Shown here piece after piece: positions 26,012 to 34,017 of a stretch of 64,000 nucleotides of DNA (positions are counted from its first letter, which is position 1; the number at the start of each line of letters is the position of its first letter). Source of the stretch: Rubrobacteraceae bacterium (GTDB lineage Bacteria; Actinomycetota; Rubrobacteria; Rubrobacterales; Rubrobacteraceae); assembly GCA_023511405.1 (NCBI GenBank), contig JAIMBO010000002.1, positions 1-64,000 on the forward strand. The letters run 5' to 3'. Position numbers and translations under genes: made by a program. Under the pieces are notes generated by a model that was given only the letters and a program-made list of their open reading frames with translations, was not told where the DNA came from and searched no databases.

Positions 26012-26104
26012 AAAATCCATTACATTTGATGGTGGCCGTGGACGGGGTGGTTGCTAGCATTACCCCTAGAGCGGAGACGTAGAAGCCCGCAGGAAGGAGG
26101 AGCC

Positions 26105-27409
26105 ATGCCGGAGGTGAGGGGTACGTTGCTGGCCGGTGGTGCGCTTGCGGTCGCGGCTCCGGCGGCGGCTGCGGCCGTGGCGAGCCGGGAGCTCAAGAGC
26201 GAAGCGCGGGGGAGGGTGGTCATCGTCGGCGGGGGGACGGCCGGGCTCACGGTTGCGGCCCGTCTGGCGCGTAAGCTACGGCACCCCGAGATAACCGTTA
26301 TAGAGCCCTCCGAGCAGCACATGTACCAGCCGGGCTGGACGCTGGTCGCCTCGGGGGTCTTCCCGAAGGAGCACTTCATAAGGAAGGAGGAGGACTACAT
26401 CCCGCGGGGGGTCACCTGGATCCGGGAGCGGGTCGAAGGCTTCGAGCCGGAGAAGGACCAGCTCGTGACCGAGAGCGGGCGCAGGGTCGGCTACGACTAC
26501 CTCGTCGTCTGTCCCGGGCACCAGCTCGACTACGACAAGATAGAAGGTCTCGACGGGCATCTGGGCCGGGACGGGCTCTACAGCAACTACACCGCCGAAG
26601 GTGCACAGAAGACGTGGGAAGGCATCCGCAGCTTCCAGGGTGGGACCGCGATCTTCGTCGAGCCCGCCGGTCCGATAAAGTGCGGTGGCGCACCGCAGAA
26701 GATCTGCTACATGGCGGACTCCTACTGGCGGCGCACGAAGATCCGCGAGCGGGTGAACCAGCTGTTCGTGAACGGCAAGCCATCCCTCTTCTCGTCACCG
26801 TACTACCGCGAGGCGCTCGAAGGCGTGATGCGGCGCAAGAACATACAGACCATCTTCAACCACAACCTCGTCGCCGTGGACCCGGAGAAGAAGGAGGCTT
26901 ACTTCGAGGTCAAGGAGGGCGAGGAGACCAGACGGGTCACGATGTCCTACGACTTCCTGCATTTCTGTCCGCCGCAGAGCGCCCCGGACTTCATCAAGAG
27001 CAGCCCGCTCGCCAACGAGTCCGGCTACGTCGAAGTGGACAAGCACACCCTGCAGCACGTGCGCTACCCGAACGTCTTCGCGCTCGGGGACGCGAGCAAC
27101 CTGCCGACCTCGAAGACCGGCGCGGCCATACGCAAGCAGGCCCCGGTCCTGGTGTACAACCTGGTTAGGGCCATGGAGGGTGTGGACCTCAAGATAGACT
27201 CCCACGACTACGACGGATACACCTCCTGTCCGCTCGTCACCGACTACGGGAAGATGATGCTCGCCGAGTTCGACTACACCCTCAAGCCCCGGCCCACCGT
27301 TCCACCGTGGGAACACGACTCCCGCAAGGAGACCTACACTAACTGGCTCATCAAGACCCGGGCCCTGCCGGCGATGTACTGGAACGGGATGCTAAAAGGC
27401 CTCGCCTGA
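26105..27409 (+). CDS. sqr: Sulfide:quinone oxidoreductase, type II (human SQOR-like)
   Basis: The 434-residue flavoprotein has a GVIVGGGTAG-type FAD fold (VIVGGGTAGLT, 39-49) and the catalytic Cys193 in KCGGAPQKI and Cys375 in DGYTSCPLVT, the two conserved positions of mitochondrial SQOR. The C-terminal LAEFDY and YWNGMLKG segments also match that branch. It oxidises sulfide to a persulfide and reduces quinone at the membrane. The hydrophobic Ala-rich N-terminus (about 8-27) may help membrane contact. The ATG follows GGAAGGAGG. Confidence 0.93.
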   Translation: MPEVRGTLLAGGALAVAAPAAAAAVASRELKSEARGRVVIVGGGTAGLTVAARLARKLRHPEITVIEPSEQHMYQPGWTLVASGVFPKEHFIRKEEDYIPRGVTWIRERVEGFEPEKDQLVTESGRRVGYDYLVVCPGHQLDYDKIEGLDGHLGRDGLYSNYTAEGAQKTWEGIRSFQGGTAIFVEPAGPIKCGGAPQKICYMADSYWRRTKIRERVNQLFVNGKPSLFSSPYYREALEGVMRRKNIQTIFNHNLVAVDPEKKEAYFEVKEGEETRRVTMSYDFLHFCPPQSAPDFIKSSPLANESGYVEVDKHTLQHVRYPNVFALGDASNLPTSKTGAAIRKQAPVLVYNLVRAMEGVDLKIDSHDYDGYTSCPLVTDYGKMMLAEFDYTLKPRPTVPPWEHDSRKETYTNWLIKTRALPAMYWNGMLKGLA

Positions 27410-27438
27410 GCCCCTCACGCCCGGGCATTGGGAATGAG

Positions 27439-27459
27439 TGATACAATAACCCCGTATCA
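27439..27459. promoter_or_regulatory. Inverted repeat TGATAC-N9-GTATCA
   Basis: The repeat lies 30 bases after the SQR stop and about 180 bases before a small reading frame. It contains TACAAT, a possible -10 box. The sequence is too AT-rich to be a good terminator; an operator is more likely. No regulator can be named. Confidence 0.3.
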
Positions 27460-27641
27460 TCCACAGGCCGCGCAGCAGCAGGAGGAGGCAGAAGCCTACA
27501 CGTAAGACGCCGGGCGGCAGGGAGGTCTTGCAGCGTAGCGGTCGGCCGCAGCGCGAACCGGAAAGTCCGGACCGGACGGAGGACCCATCGGCCGGGGTTG
27601 TTTGCAGCCCGTTTATATCGGAGGGCGGGGAAAGAAGGGGT

Positions 27642-27893
27642 ATGCGCAAAGGACAGAAGGTCTTCGAGATGGTCGATGAGGTGTTGCTCCGGCAGGTCGA
27701 AGAGCGCATCGAACGGTACGGGGAGACGCCCAGGATCGCATTCGAGAGGGTCAGCTGCACCGAAGGCGGCCGGCTGCTGCTCGAGCTTCGGGACGGTCCC
27801 CACGGCGGCGAACGGGCGGCGAGCTGGCAGCAAGACCTTGCGAAAGAGCGAGCGAAAAAACGCGAGGAGGCTCTGGGCCATCGGCTCCCGTGA
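27642..27893 (+). CDS. Small charged protein, unknown
   Basis: The 83-residue frame starts MRKGQKVFEMVDEVLLRQVE and is very rich in Arg and Glu, with a probable helix at the N-terminus and another at the C-terminus (KERAKKREEALGHRLP). AAGGGG lies directly before the ATG, so an internal ATG (MVDEVLL, 27669) behind AGAAGG is possible. No family is recognised. It and the next frame could form a two-gene unit. Confidence 0.5.
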   Translation: MRKGQKVFEMVDEVLLRQVEERIERYGETPRIAFERVSCTEGGRLLLELRDGPHGGERAASWQQDLAKERAKKREEALGHRLP

Positions 27894-27918
27894 GGCAGAC
27901 CGGCGGAAGGAAAGCAGC

Positions 27919-28134
27919 GTGGGCGGCACGCCCGTCCCGGAAGCCTGGGTCGGGGAGTCCGTGGACCTCGTTTTCATCTCGGGAGCAAGCACGGAGTACA
28001 TCAGCGGCCGGCTCGAAGAGGTCAACGACCGGGGCATGCCCCTCTCGTCGCTGACCCACGTCGGACAGCCGAAGCAGCTCCTGTTCTACCCGTGGAGCGC
28101 CATAATCCAGCTGTCCCTCCCGGCAGAGAGGTAG
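27919..28134 (+). CDS. Small beta-rich protein, possible Sm-like fold, unknown
   Basis: The 71-residue frame starts at GTG behind GGAAGGAAA. The sequence shows alternating strands (VDLVFISGASTEYISGRLEEVNDRG, then LLFYPWSAIIQLSL), reminiscent of small Sm/SH3-like barrels in which a Gly-Asp-Arg turn joins strands. This resemblance is by eye and weak. It lies 25 bases after the previous small gene. Confidence 0.55.
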   Translation: MGGTPVPEAWVGESVDLVFISGASTEYISGRLEEVNDRGMPLSSLTHVGQPKQLLFYPWSAIIQLSLPAER

Positions 28135-28336
28135 CAAAGCACGAGCAGCAGAGCCCGGTCCAAAACCAAGGCGGCGGAGATTTCACCACGACCCACAACT
28201 TTGACCACCCCATCTTCCCGGTCCCCGGCGGACGATGGTTTTTTCGGTTGCGTGGGACGCCCGTACGGACCGGGGACGGGGCCACGTCATCCGGGGGTTT
28301 CCCGAGCCCCCGTGGACCCGTAAGGAGGGTTTGGAG

Positions 28337-29194
28337 TTGGCGGCAGGACCGGTTTTCATGATCTTACAGGCGGCCGGGGTCGGGGTTGCGACGCTCGTCG
28401 TCATCGTTGTCGTCGTCATCGTCGGGGTGTTTCTGTTGACGAGCGCGGTCAAGATCCTGAAAGAGTACGAGCGTGGTGTGGTGTTCCGGTTGGGGCGAGT
28501 CTACGAAGGAGGCGCCAAGGGACCCGGTCTGTTCTTCCTGGTCCCGCTGGTGAACAAGATGGTCAAGGTGGATCTCAGGACGGTCACGATGGACGTGCCC
28601 CCTCAGGACGTCATAACCCGCGACAACGTGCCGGCCCGGGTCACGGCGGTCATCTACTTCCGGGTGGTGGACCCGAACAAGAGCGTCATCGAGGTGGAAG
28701 ACTACGTACAGGCGACCTCCCAGATCTCGCAGACCACCCTGAGGAGCGTACTGGGCAAGAAAGAGCTGGACGATCTGCTCGCCAACCGCGAGGCCATCAA
28801 CGCCGAGCTGCAGAGCATAATAGACGAGCAGACCGAGCCCTGGGGGATCAAAGTCAGCGTCATAGAGGTCAAAGACGTCGAGATCCCGCAGCAGATGCAG
28901 CGGGCGATGTCCCGCCAGGCCGAGAGCGAGCGGGAGCGGCGGGCCAAGATCATCGCGGCCGAGGGTGAGTATCAGGCGGCAGACCGGCTCAGGCAGGCGG
29001 CGGACCGGCTGGATACCCCGACCGCCGTCCAGTTGCGCCTCTTCCAGACGATATCCGAGATCTCCACCGAGCAGAACTCGACGATCATACTCCCCGTACC
29101 CATAGACCTGTTCCAGCCGTTCATCGATGGGATCAAACCCCCGTCGGAGCGGGCATTCCCCCACGAGGGTACCGGGGAGGGGCAGGGAGGGTAG
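28337..29194 (+). CDS. SPFH/stomatin-family membrane protease-associated protein (slipin)
   Basis: The 285-residue protein has one N-terminal hydrophobic segment, then the SPFH domain with [38 protein letters not shown] and the coiled coil [26 protein letters not shown]. Slipins form ring assemblies on membranes, often with an NfeD/STOPP protease that is absent here. AAGGAGGG (28322-28329) points to TTG at 28337 as the start; the ATG at 28358 is 28 bases away. Confidence 0.92.
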   Translation: MAAGPVFMILQAAGVGVATLVVIVVVVIVGVFLLTSAVKILKEYERGVVFRLGRVYEGGAKGPGLFFLVPLVNKMVKVDLRTVTMDVPPQDVITRDNVPARVTAVIYFRVVDPNKSVIEVEDYVQATSQISQTTLRSVLGKKELDDLLANREAINAELQSIIDEQTEPWGIKVSVIEVKDVEIPQQMQRAMSRQAESERERRAKIIAAEGEYQAADRLRQAADRLDTPTAVQLRLFQTISEISTEQNSTIILPVPIDLFQPFIDGIKPPSERAFPHEGTGEGQGG

Positions 29195-29239
29195 GGTAGA
29201 ACGAAAGCTTCGGACGCCCACACCCTTGAAAGGCCCGGC

Positions 29240-30457
29240 TCACCCTTCGAGCAGCAACGCCACGAGCAGCCCGGAGAACGCCGTGAGGGCCGCCACGAGC
29301 CCTATCGCCCACGAGAGCCCTAAAGCGTCGGCGATGATCCCCGCGGCGAGCGCCCCCACCGCGTAGCCGAGGTCGCGCCAGAACCTGTAGACGCTGAGGG
29401 AGCGGGCACGCCAAGCGGGCCGGGAGTGGTCCGAGACGGCGGCGATGAGCGTCGGGTAGACCATCGCGGTGCCGAGGCCCATGATCAGGCTGCCCACGAG
29501 CCACCACCCGAAGCCGCGGGTCGCGAGGACGAGGAACATCCCCACCGCCTGCACCCAGAGGCCGCCGGCGATGAGCCCCTTGCGCCCGATGCGGTCGCTC
29601 AAGGGGCCCGTCACGACCTGCAGCATGCCCCAGACGAACGGGTAGACGGCTTTGAGTATGCCGATGCGTTCCACGCCGAGCCCGAAGGCTGCGAAGAAGA
29701 GGGGGAACACACCCCAGCTCATCCCGTCGTTGAGGTTGTTGACGAGCCCGGCCTGCGAGCAGGCGAAGAGGTTGCGGTCCCCGAAGGAGGTCGCAGAGAA
29801 GACCTCCCGGAAGGTCGGCTTATCTTCATCCTTCGGTCCGGTCTGGCTCGCCTCCAGCCGGACGTGCTCGTGGGTATCGCGTACCAGCAGGGCGGAGAGG
29901 AAGAGCCCCGCGAAGACGTAGAACACTCCCAGGTAGAAGGGCTGGGGCCTGAGCGCATACGCCGAGGCGATGTAGCCGGTGAGGAAGGCCGTTATGCCCA
30001 GGGAGGCGTAGCCGGCGAACTCGTTCATCCCGGTGGCGACCCCCCGGAAGCGGGGACCGACGAGGTCTATCTTCATGTTGACGGTCATCGACCAGGCGAA
30101 GCCCTGGTTTATCCCGAGGAGAACGTTGGCGAAGACCACCCACCCCCACGACGGTGCGAACATCAGGACGAAGGGGACCGGGACGCCGAAGATCCAACCG
30201 GCCACCAGAAGGCGCTTCCGGCCGAAGGCGTCCGCCAGAGGCCCCACCGCGAGGTTGGAGAGGGCCTTGACCACCCCGAAGGAGACGATGAACGAGAGGA
30301 TCGCGCTCTTCGCGACGAGCCCGAAGACCTCCGACCCGATGAGCGGCACCACCGTACGCTCCAGACCCACCATCCCCCCGACGAAGGCGTTGACGAGCAC
30401 CAGGAGCGAGAACTGCCCCAGGTTCTCCTTCAAGCCCAGCCGGACAGGGCCTCTCAC
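29240..30457 (-). CDS. Major facilitator superfamily transporter
   Basis: The 405-residue protein has twelve predicted helices and the MFS loop motif GPLADAFGRKRLLVAGW between helices 2 and 3, with a second copy (GPLSDRIGRKGLIAGG) between helices 8 and 9. The substrate cannot be read from sequence. It lies 41 bases downstream of the ArsR-rhodanese gene, so it is likely controlled with it and may export a sulfur compound or a toxic oxyanion. The start GTG at 30457 fits the expected length. Confidence 0.88.
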   Translation of the reverse strand: MRGPVRLGLKENLGQFSLLVLVNAFVGGMVGLERTVVPLIGSEVFGLVAKSAILSFIVSFGVVKALSNLAVGPLADAFGRKRLLVAGWIFGVPVPFVLMFAPSWGWVVFANVLLGINQGFAWSMTVNMKIDLVGPRFRGVATGMNEFAGYASLGITAFLTGYIASAYALRPQPFYLGVFYVFAGLFLSALLVRDTHEHVRLEASQTGPKDEDKPTFREVFSATSFGDRNLFACSQAGLVNNLNDGMSWGVFPLFFAAFGLGVERIGILKAVYPFVWGMLQVVTGPLSDRIGRKGLIAGGLWVQAVGMFLVLATRGFGWWLVGSLIMGLGTAMVYPTLIAAVSDHSRPAWRARSLSVYRFWRDLGYAVGALAAGIIADALGLSWAIGLVAALTAFSGLLVALLLEG

Positions 30458-30498
30458 GAGACCCCACCGCCCCGCCGGAGCCGGCGGGCCCGGAAGCG

Positions 30499-31188
30499 TC
30501 AGCCCCAGGACGTCTCGACCGGGAAGCCGGCCGCCCGCCACTCGGGGAACCCCTCGGCGAGCCGGACCGCGCTGTAACCTCTCTCGCTCAACATCTCCAC
30601 CGCCTCGTCGGAGAACACGCAGTAGGGTCCGCGGCAGTAGGCGACGATCCGCCGGTCCGGAGGCAAATCTCGCAGACATCTCTCCAGCCGCTCTTCGAGC
30701 TCCTCCACGGGCAACGAGCGAGCCCCGGCGATGTGCCCGGCCCGGTACTCTTCTTCGGGCCGTACGTCGAGCACGACCACCTCCCCTCCACGCATCATCT
30801 CCCGCAGCTCCTCCGCGCTCACCTCCTCCAGAGATGCCCGGTCCTCAAGGTAGTCGCCGACGAGCCGGTCTATCTCCGCGAGGCGCTCCTCCCCGATCTC
30901 CCTGAGCATCCTCCACAGCTCGAAGACCCGCCCGTCCGCCAGCCGGTAGCGGACGTAGAGCCCCTCCCGCCGCGCCTCGACCAGCCGCGACCGACGCAAG
31001 ACCTGCAGATGCTGCGAGACGTTCGCCACAGGCAGCTCCATCTGTCGCGCGATCTCCTCGACCGTCCTCTCCCCCTGCGCCAAGAGGTCGATCATCTCCA
31101 GCCTCCTCGGGCTCGCCAGCGCTTTCCCCACCCGCGCGAACTGCTCGTAGAGCAGATCCTTGAACTCCCGGTGTTCCCTCTTGTTCAT
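30499..31188 (-). CDS. ArsR-family regulator fused to a rhodanese domain
   Basis: The 229-residue protein has an ArsR winged helix in residues 15-100 (FARVGKALASPRRLEMIDLLAQGERTVEEIA; VANVSQHLQVLRRSRLV) and a rhodanese domain from about 120 with the active loop CRGPYC (Cys185, Cys190). The fusion suggests that persulfide loading of the rhodanese loop is read out as DNA binding. The ATG is directly downstream of an inverted repeat. Order on this strand is SQR-like, this gene, then MFS. Confidence 0.93.
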   Translation of the reverse strand: MNKREHREFKDLLYEQFARVGKALASPRRLEMIDLLAQGERTVEEIARQMELPVANVSQHLQVLRRSRLVEARREGLYVRYRLADGRVFELWRMLREIGEERLAEIDRLVGDYLEDRASLEEVSAEELREMMRGGEVVVLDVRPEEEYRAGHIAGARSLPVEELEERLERCLRDLPPDRRIVAYCRGPYCVFSDEAVEMLSERGYSAVRLAEGFPEWRAAGFPVETSWG

Positions 31189-31189
31189 A

Positions 31190-31211
31190 TATTCAACATA
31201 ATAATTGAATA
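31190..31211. promoter_or_regulatory. Operator TATTCAA-N8-TTGAATA before the ArsR-rhodanese gene
   Basis: The 7-base arms are perfect inverted repeats separated by 8 bases, ending 2 bases upstream of the ATG. An ArsR-family protein bound here would block initiation of its own gene. It resembles in style the ATTC/GAAT operators of the sulfide-responsive ArsR proteins SqrR and BigR, but the spacing differs. Confidence 0.65.
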
Positions 31212-31247
31212 AATGACGTGCGTCAAAGGAGGCGGTGGTTCCGGGGG

Positions 31248-32363
31248 CTACGAGCGGAGGGAGCGCCAGTTTTCGAAGGCTCGCTCGAAGGCGGGGGTGA
31301 TCTCTGTGGAGGGTCCCTCGAGCGTCACCCTGGCGCGGCCCTGGGGCGGGAGGCCGTCCGGGTAGCGCAGCGAGATATGGCTGTAACGTCCGGAGCCGTG
31401 GCCGACGAAGCATTCCGGTGCGGGGAGGTGGGTCTCCGGGGAGTCGAGGATGCCGAAGCGTTCGAGTATCGCATCGGCTGCGGTGCGTCCCGCGGCGGCG
31501 GCTCCGTCGGCGGTACGGGGCAGCGCGGTGGCGGCGGCGTCCCCGATCACGAAGAGGTTCTCCTCGGTGGTCTCGAAGGACCGGGAGATCTCGACGAGGG
31601 GACCGCCTCCCGGCAGGTGCGCGAGCAGCGGGGACCTCCGGTGCGGGGGTACGACGAGCGCGAGATCGAAGCGGAGGTCGCGTCCGTCGGCGGATCGGAG
31701 GGTTCCCTCCCCGAGCGAGGTGAGGTCGGGTTCGAAGCCGGTGAGGATCTCCACCCCTTCGGCGGAGCAGGAGGAGCGGAGGAAATCCGTCATCTCCTGT
31801 CCGAGCGACTGCAGGGGCTCCTCCTCGGGGGTCGTCAGCACGACCCTCACCGGGCGGGATGTACTGCGGTAGAGGTTCGCGAGCTGCATCGCCATCCCGT
31901 AGGGCGCCGGAGGACAGCGGTAGGGCAGAGAAGAGATCACGACCGCGACCACGCCGCCTTCGAGGTCCCGGACCGCCTCCGAGGCGCGCTGTGCCCCTTC
32001 GGGGTCCCAGAAGCCGAAAACACGGGAGGAGGAAGGAAGAGCCTCGAGGTCGAGCGCGAGCCCCGGCGCGGCCACGACGGCGTCGGCTCCGATCTCTTCA
32101 TCCTCGAGCCTTACCCCGCTCCCCGAGACACCCCGGGCCTCGCCGTAGACGACCTCGACCCCCTCGAGCGCGAGAGGAGCCCTCCAGCGCGAAGCCGGCC
32201 CCTCGCCGAGCAGGGTGGGGATCGTACCGGGCAGGTAGAGCGGACCACCCGGTCGCTCGACGAGCACTACTTCTACCCCTGAGGGCGTACGCTCCCGCAG
32301 GCGCCGCGCCGCGGCCACGCCCCCCGGCCCCGCCCCGAGTATCACGACCCTCCGTCCGGACAT
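31248..32363 (-). CDS. SQR / flavocytochrome c sulfide dehydrogenase-like flavoprotein
   Basis: The 371-residue protein has the FAD-binding VVILGAGPGGVAAARRL (6-22), the second half SLPYRCPPAPYGMAM with Cys150 as in SQR and FCSD proteins (the usual form is KCPPAPYE), and the C-terminal FVIGDAAATALPRTADGA segment. The ATG at 32363 follows AAGGAGG. It is only distantly like the 26.1 kb SQR, so it is a different type. The electron acceptor (quinone or cytochrome) is open. It precedes the ArsR-rhodanese gene. Confidence 0.85.
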   Translation of the reverse strand: MSGRRVVILGAGPGGVAAARRLRERTPSGVEVVLVERPGGPLYLPGTIPTLLGEGPASRWRAPLALEGVEVVYGEARGVSGSGVRLEDEEIGADAVVAAPGLALDLEALPSSSRVFGFWDPEGAQRASEAVRDLEGGVVAVVISSLPYRCPPAPYGMAMQLANLYRSTSRPVRVVLTTPEEEPLQSLGQEMTDFLRSSCSAEGVEILTGFEPDLTSLGEGTLRSADGRDLRFDLALVVPPHRRSPLLAHLPGGGPLVEISRSFETTEENLFVIGDAAATALPRTADGAAAAGRTAADAILERFGILDSPETHLPAPECFVGHGSGRYSHISLRYPDGLPPQGRARVTLEGPSTEITPAFERAFENWRSLRS

Positions 32364-32408
32364 CCCTCGCGCCTCCTTCAGCTGCAGCTTCAAAATCTTA
32401 CTGTCACG

Positions 32409-32418
32409 TATGATCATA
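32409..32418. promoter_or_regulatory. Palindrome TATGATCATA between divergent SQR-like and TetR genes
   Basis: A perfect 10-base palindrome sits in the 92-base spacer between the SQR-like gene and the TetR gene, 38 bases before the TetR ATG. It could be a TetR operator acting on both genes. It is short, so chance is not excluded. Confidence 0.4.
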
Positions 32419-32455
32419 TACTGATGGTTTGTTTCATGCGAGAGGAAGAGGTGGG

Positions 32456-33004
32456 ATGAGCGATCGGCTCGAAGAGCGGCGGACGAGCAGGCGCCGGCAG
32501 ATTCTGGAGGCGGCGTGCCGCTGTTTCGCCCGCGGAGGGTTCAGGGAGACGGCGATGCTGGACATATGCCGGGAGGCGAACCTGAGCATAGGCACGATCT
32601 ACCGCTACTTTCCCGACAAAGAAGCGCTCATCCTGGCCGTGGCGGAATACGTCTGCGGGAAGGACACGCTCACGCTGGAGAAGGCGGCCGGCACGCTCGG
32701 CGGGTCAGGAGGAGCCTGCGAGAACGCGAAGACGCTGGAAGGCCTCCTGCGCAAGCAGGAACCCCGCTGGCTGGGTCGGTTGAGGATCGAGCTGTGGTCC
32801 GAGGCGCTGCACAATCCGCCGGTGCGGGCGCTGGTCACGCGCTGCATGCGCGATACGCTGGACCAGATATACACGCAGACCGGTCCCGTCCCCTCCCCCG
32901 AAGACCCTCGCTACGCGCTCGCTCTGCTACAGGGGCTCGCCCTCCAGCGCGAGATCCTGCGGAGCGGGCGATCGGTGAGGGAAACGGGCGCGTCAGACAT
33001 ATAG
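32456..33004 (+). CDS. TetR/AcrR-family transcriptional regulator
   Basis: The 182-residue protein has the TetR DNA-binding domain RRQILEAACRCFARGGFRETAMLDICREANLSIGTIYRYFPDKEALI and an all-helical ligand domain with several cysteines (residues 22, 32 and others). The ATG at 32456 follows GAGGAAGAGGTGGG. It is divergent from the SQR-like flavoprotein, its most likely target. The inducer is unknown. Confidence 0.9.
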   Translation: MSDRLEERRTSRRRQILEAACRCFARGGFRETAMLDICREANLSIGTIYRYFPDKEALILAVAEYVCGKDTLTLEKAAGTLGGSGGACENAKTLEGLLRKQEPRWLGRLRIELWSEALHNPPVRALVTRCMRDTLDQIYTQTGPVPSPEDPRYALALLQGLALQREILRSGRSVRETGASDI

Positions 33005-33102
33005 ACTCATCCTATAAAAATTTCGGTTATTGCATCCCCGGTCCGGAAGAAGGCGGTGCTAACATCAGTGAGCGGAAGGTGCGTCGGTCGGGCGGGGAGA
33101 GG

Positions 33103-33924
33103 ATGTCTGCAGAGAGTGGCTGGTACAGCAGGTCGATCGGGGCCCCGGGCCCCGTGAGCCGTCTCTCCGTGCGGCGTGGAGAAGATCACGTCTTCCTCGA
33201 AGAGCCGGGCGCCGAGGAGTGCGGTCCCCGGCTCCGGGAGTCCGAATGGCGCAGGGTCCTCGGCACCGCGGACGAGATGGGCTTCAGGCTGAGCCGCAGG
33301 CGCTATGGACGAGGAGATCTCGCGTACTGGCGCGGTGAGCCGACCGACGGGCTGTACGTGGTCACCATGGGTGCGCTCATGGCGCGCAGAAACCGTCCGA
33401 ACGGCAAGGAGGCGACGCTGAGGATCCTGGGTCCCTGGGATCATTTCGGTCACGTCCTGCTCACGGAGAGATCCGGTACCATCCCCGCCACCAGCACGCA
33501 CGCCGTGGTCGCCTCGGAGGAATGTGAGACGGTCAAGGTACCGAAGGCCTTCCTGAGGAGGATATGCGAACTCCACCCCGCGCTGGTCCTGAGCCTCGTG
33601 ACGCTCGACAACCTCAGGCTCGTGGATCAGGAAGAGATGGCCCGGTGCCTGGTGCCGCGGCGGGTCAGGAACAGGCTGCTGGAGCTCTTCCCCATACTGA
33701 CAAGCAAGTTCGGGGCGCCCACCGAGAGCGCGGAGTACGCGGAGATAGGGCTGAACCTGACCCACCAGAACCTCGCCGAGATGGTCTCGGCGACCCGCGA
33801 GTCCGTCACGGTGGCGCTCGCGGAGCTGTGCAGGGAGGGGGTGGTCTGCGCCTCCGCCGGGCGCATACAGGTCCACTCTTCCCTCGCCCAGAGTACGGGC
33901 TGGATACCGCCTCCTCCCCGCTGA
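33103..33924 (+). CDS. Crp/Fnr-family transcriptional regulator
   Basis: The 273-residue protein has a cyclic-nucleotide-binding-like beta roll (YGRGDLAYWRGEPTDGLYVVTMGALMARR) and a C-terminal winged helix (LTHQNLAEMVSATRESVTVALAEL). The N-terminal 50 residues are extra and not clearly folded. There is no FNR-type cysteine cluster at the N-terminus, so direct [4Fe-4S] sensing of oxygen is unlikely. The ATG follows GGGGAGAGG. It lies 99 bases after the TetR gene. Confidence 0.9.
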   Translation: MSAESGWYSRSIGAPGPVSRLSVRRGEDHVFLEEPGAEECGPRLRESEWRRVLGTADEMGFRLSRRRYGRGDLAYWRGEPTDGLYVVTMGALMARRNRPNGKEATLRILGPWDHFGHVLLTERSGTIPATSTHAVVASEECETVKVPKAFLRRICELHPALVLSLVTLDNLRLVDQEEMARCLVPRRVRNRLLELFPILTSKFGAPTESAEYAEIGLNLTHQNLAEMVSATRESVTVALAELCREGVVCASAGRIQVHSSLAQSTGWIPPPPR

Positions 33925-34017
33925 AGGCGGCGGGACCGATCCCTGCGCACCAGGGAGATCCACCCTCCCCTCCGAAATGTGGATGGAATAGAATGACGGA
34001 GGGAGAGAAGAGGAGGT

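Noticed and set aside
28135-28336. Possible gene or RNA before the slipin gene
   Set aside because: Only Arg/Pro-rich short frames are present; GGGGG/CCCCC pairs exist but no defined RNA family is recognised.
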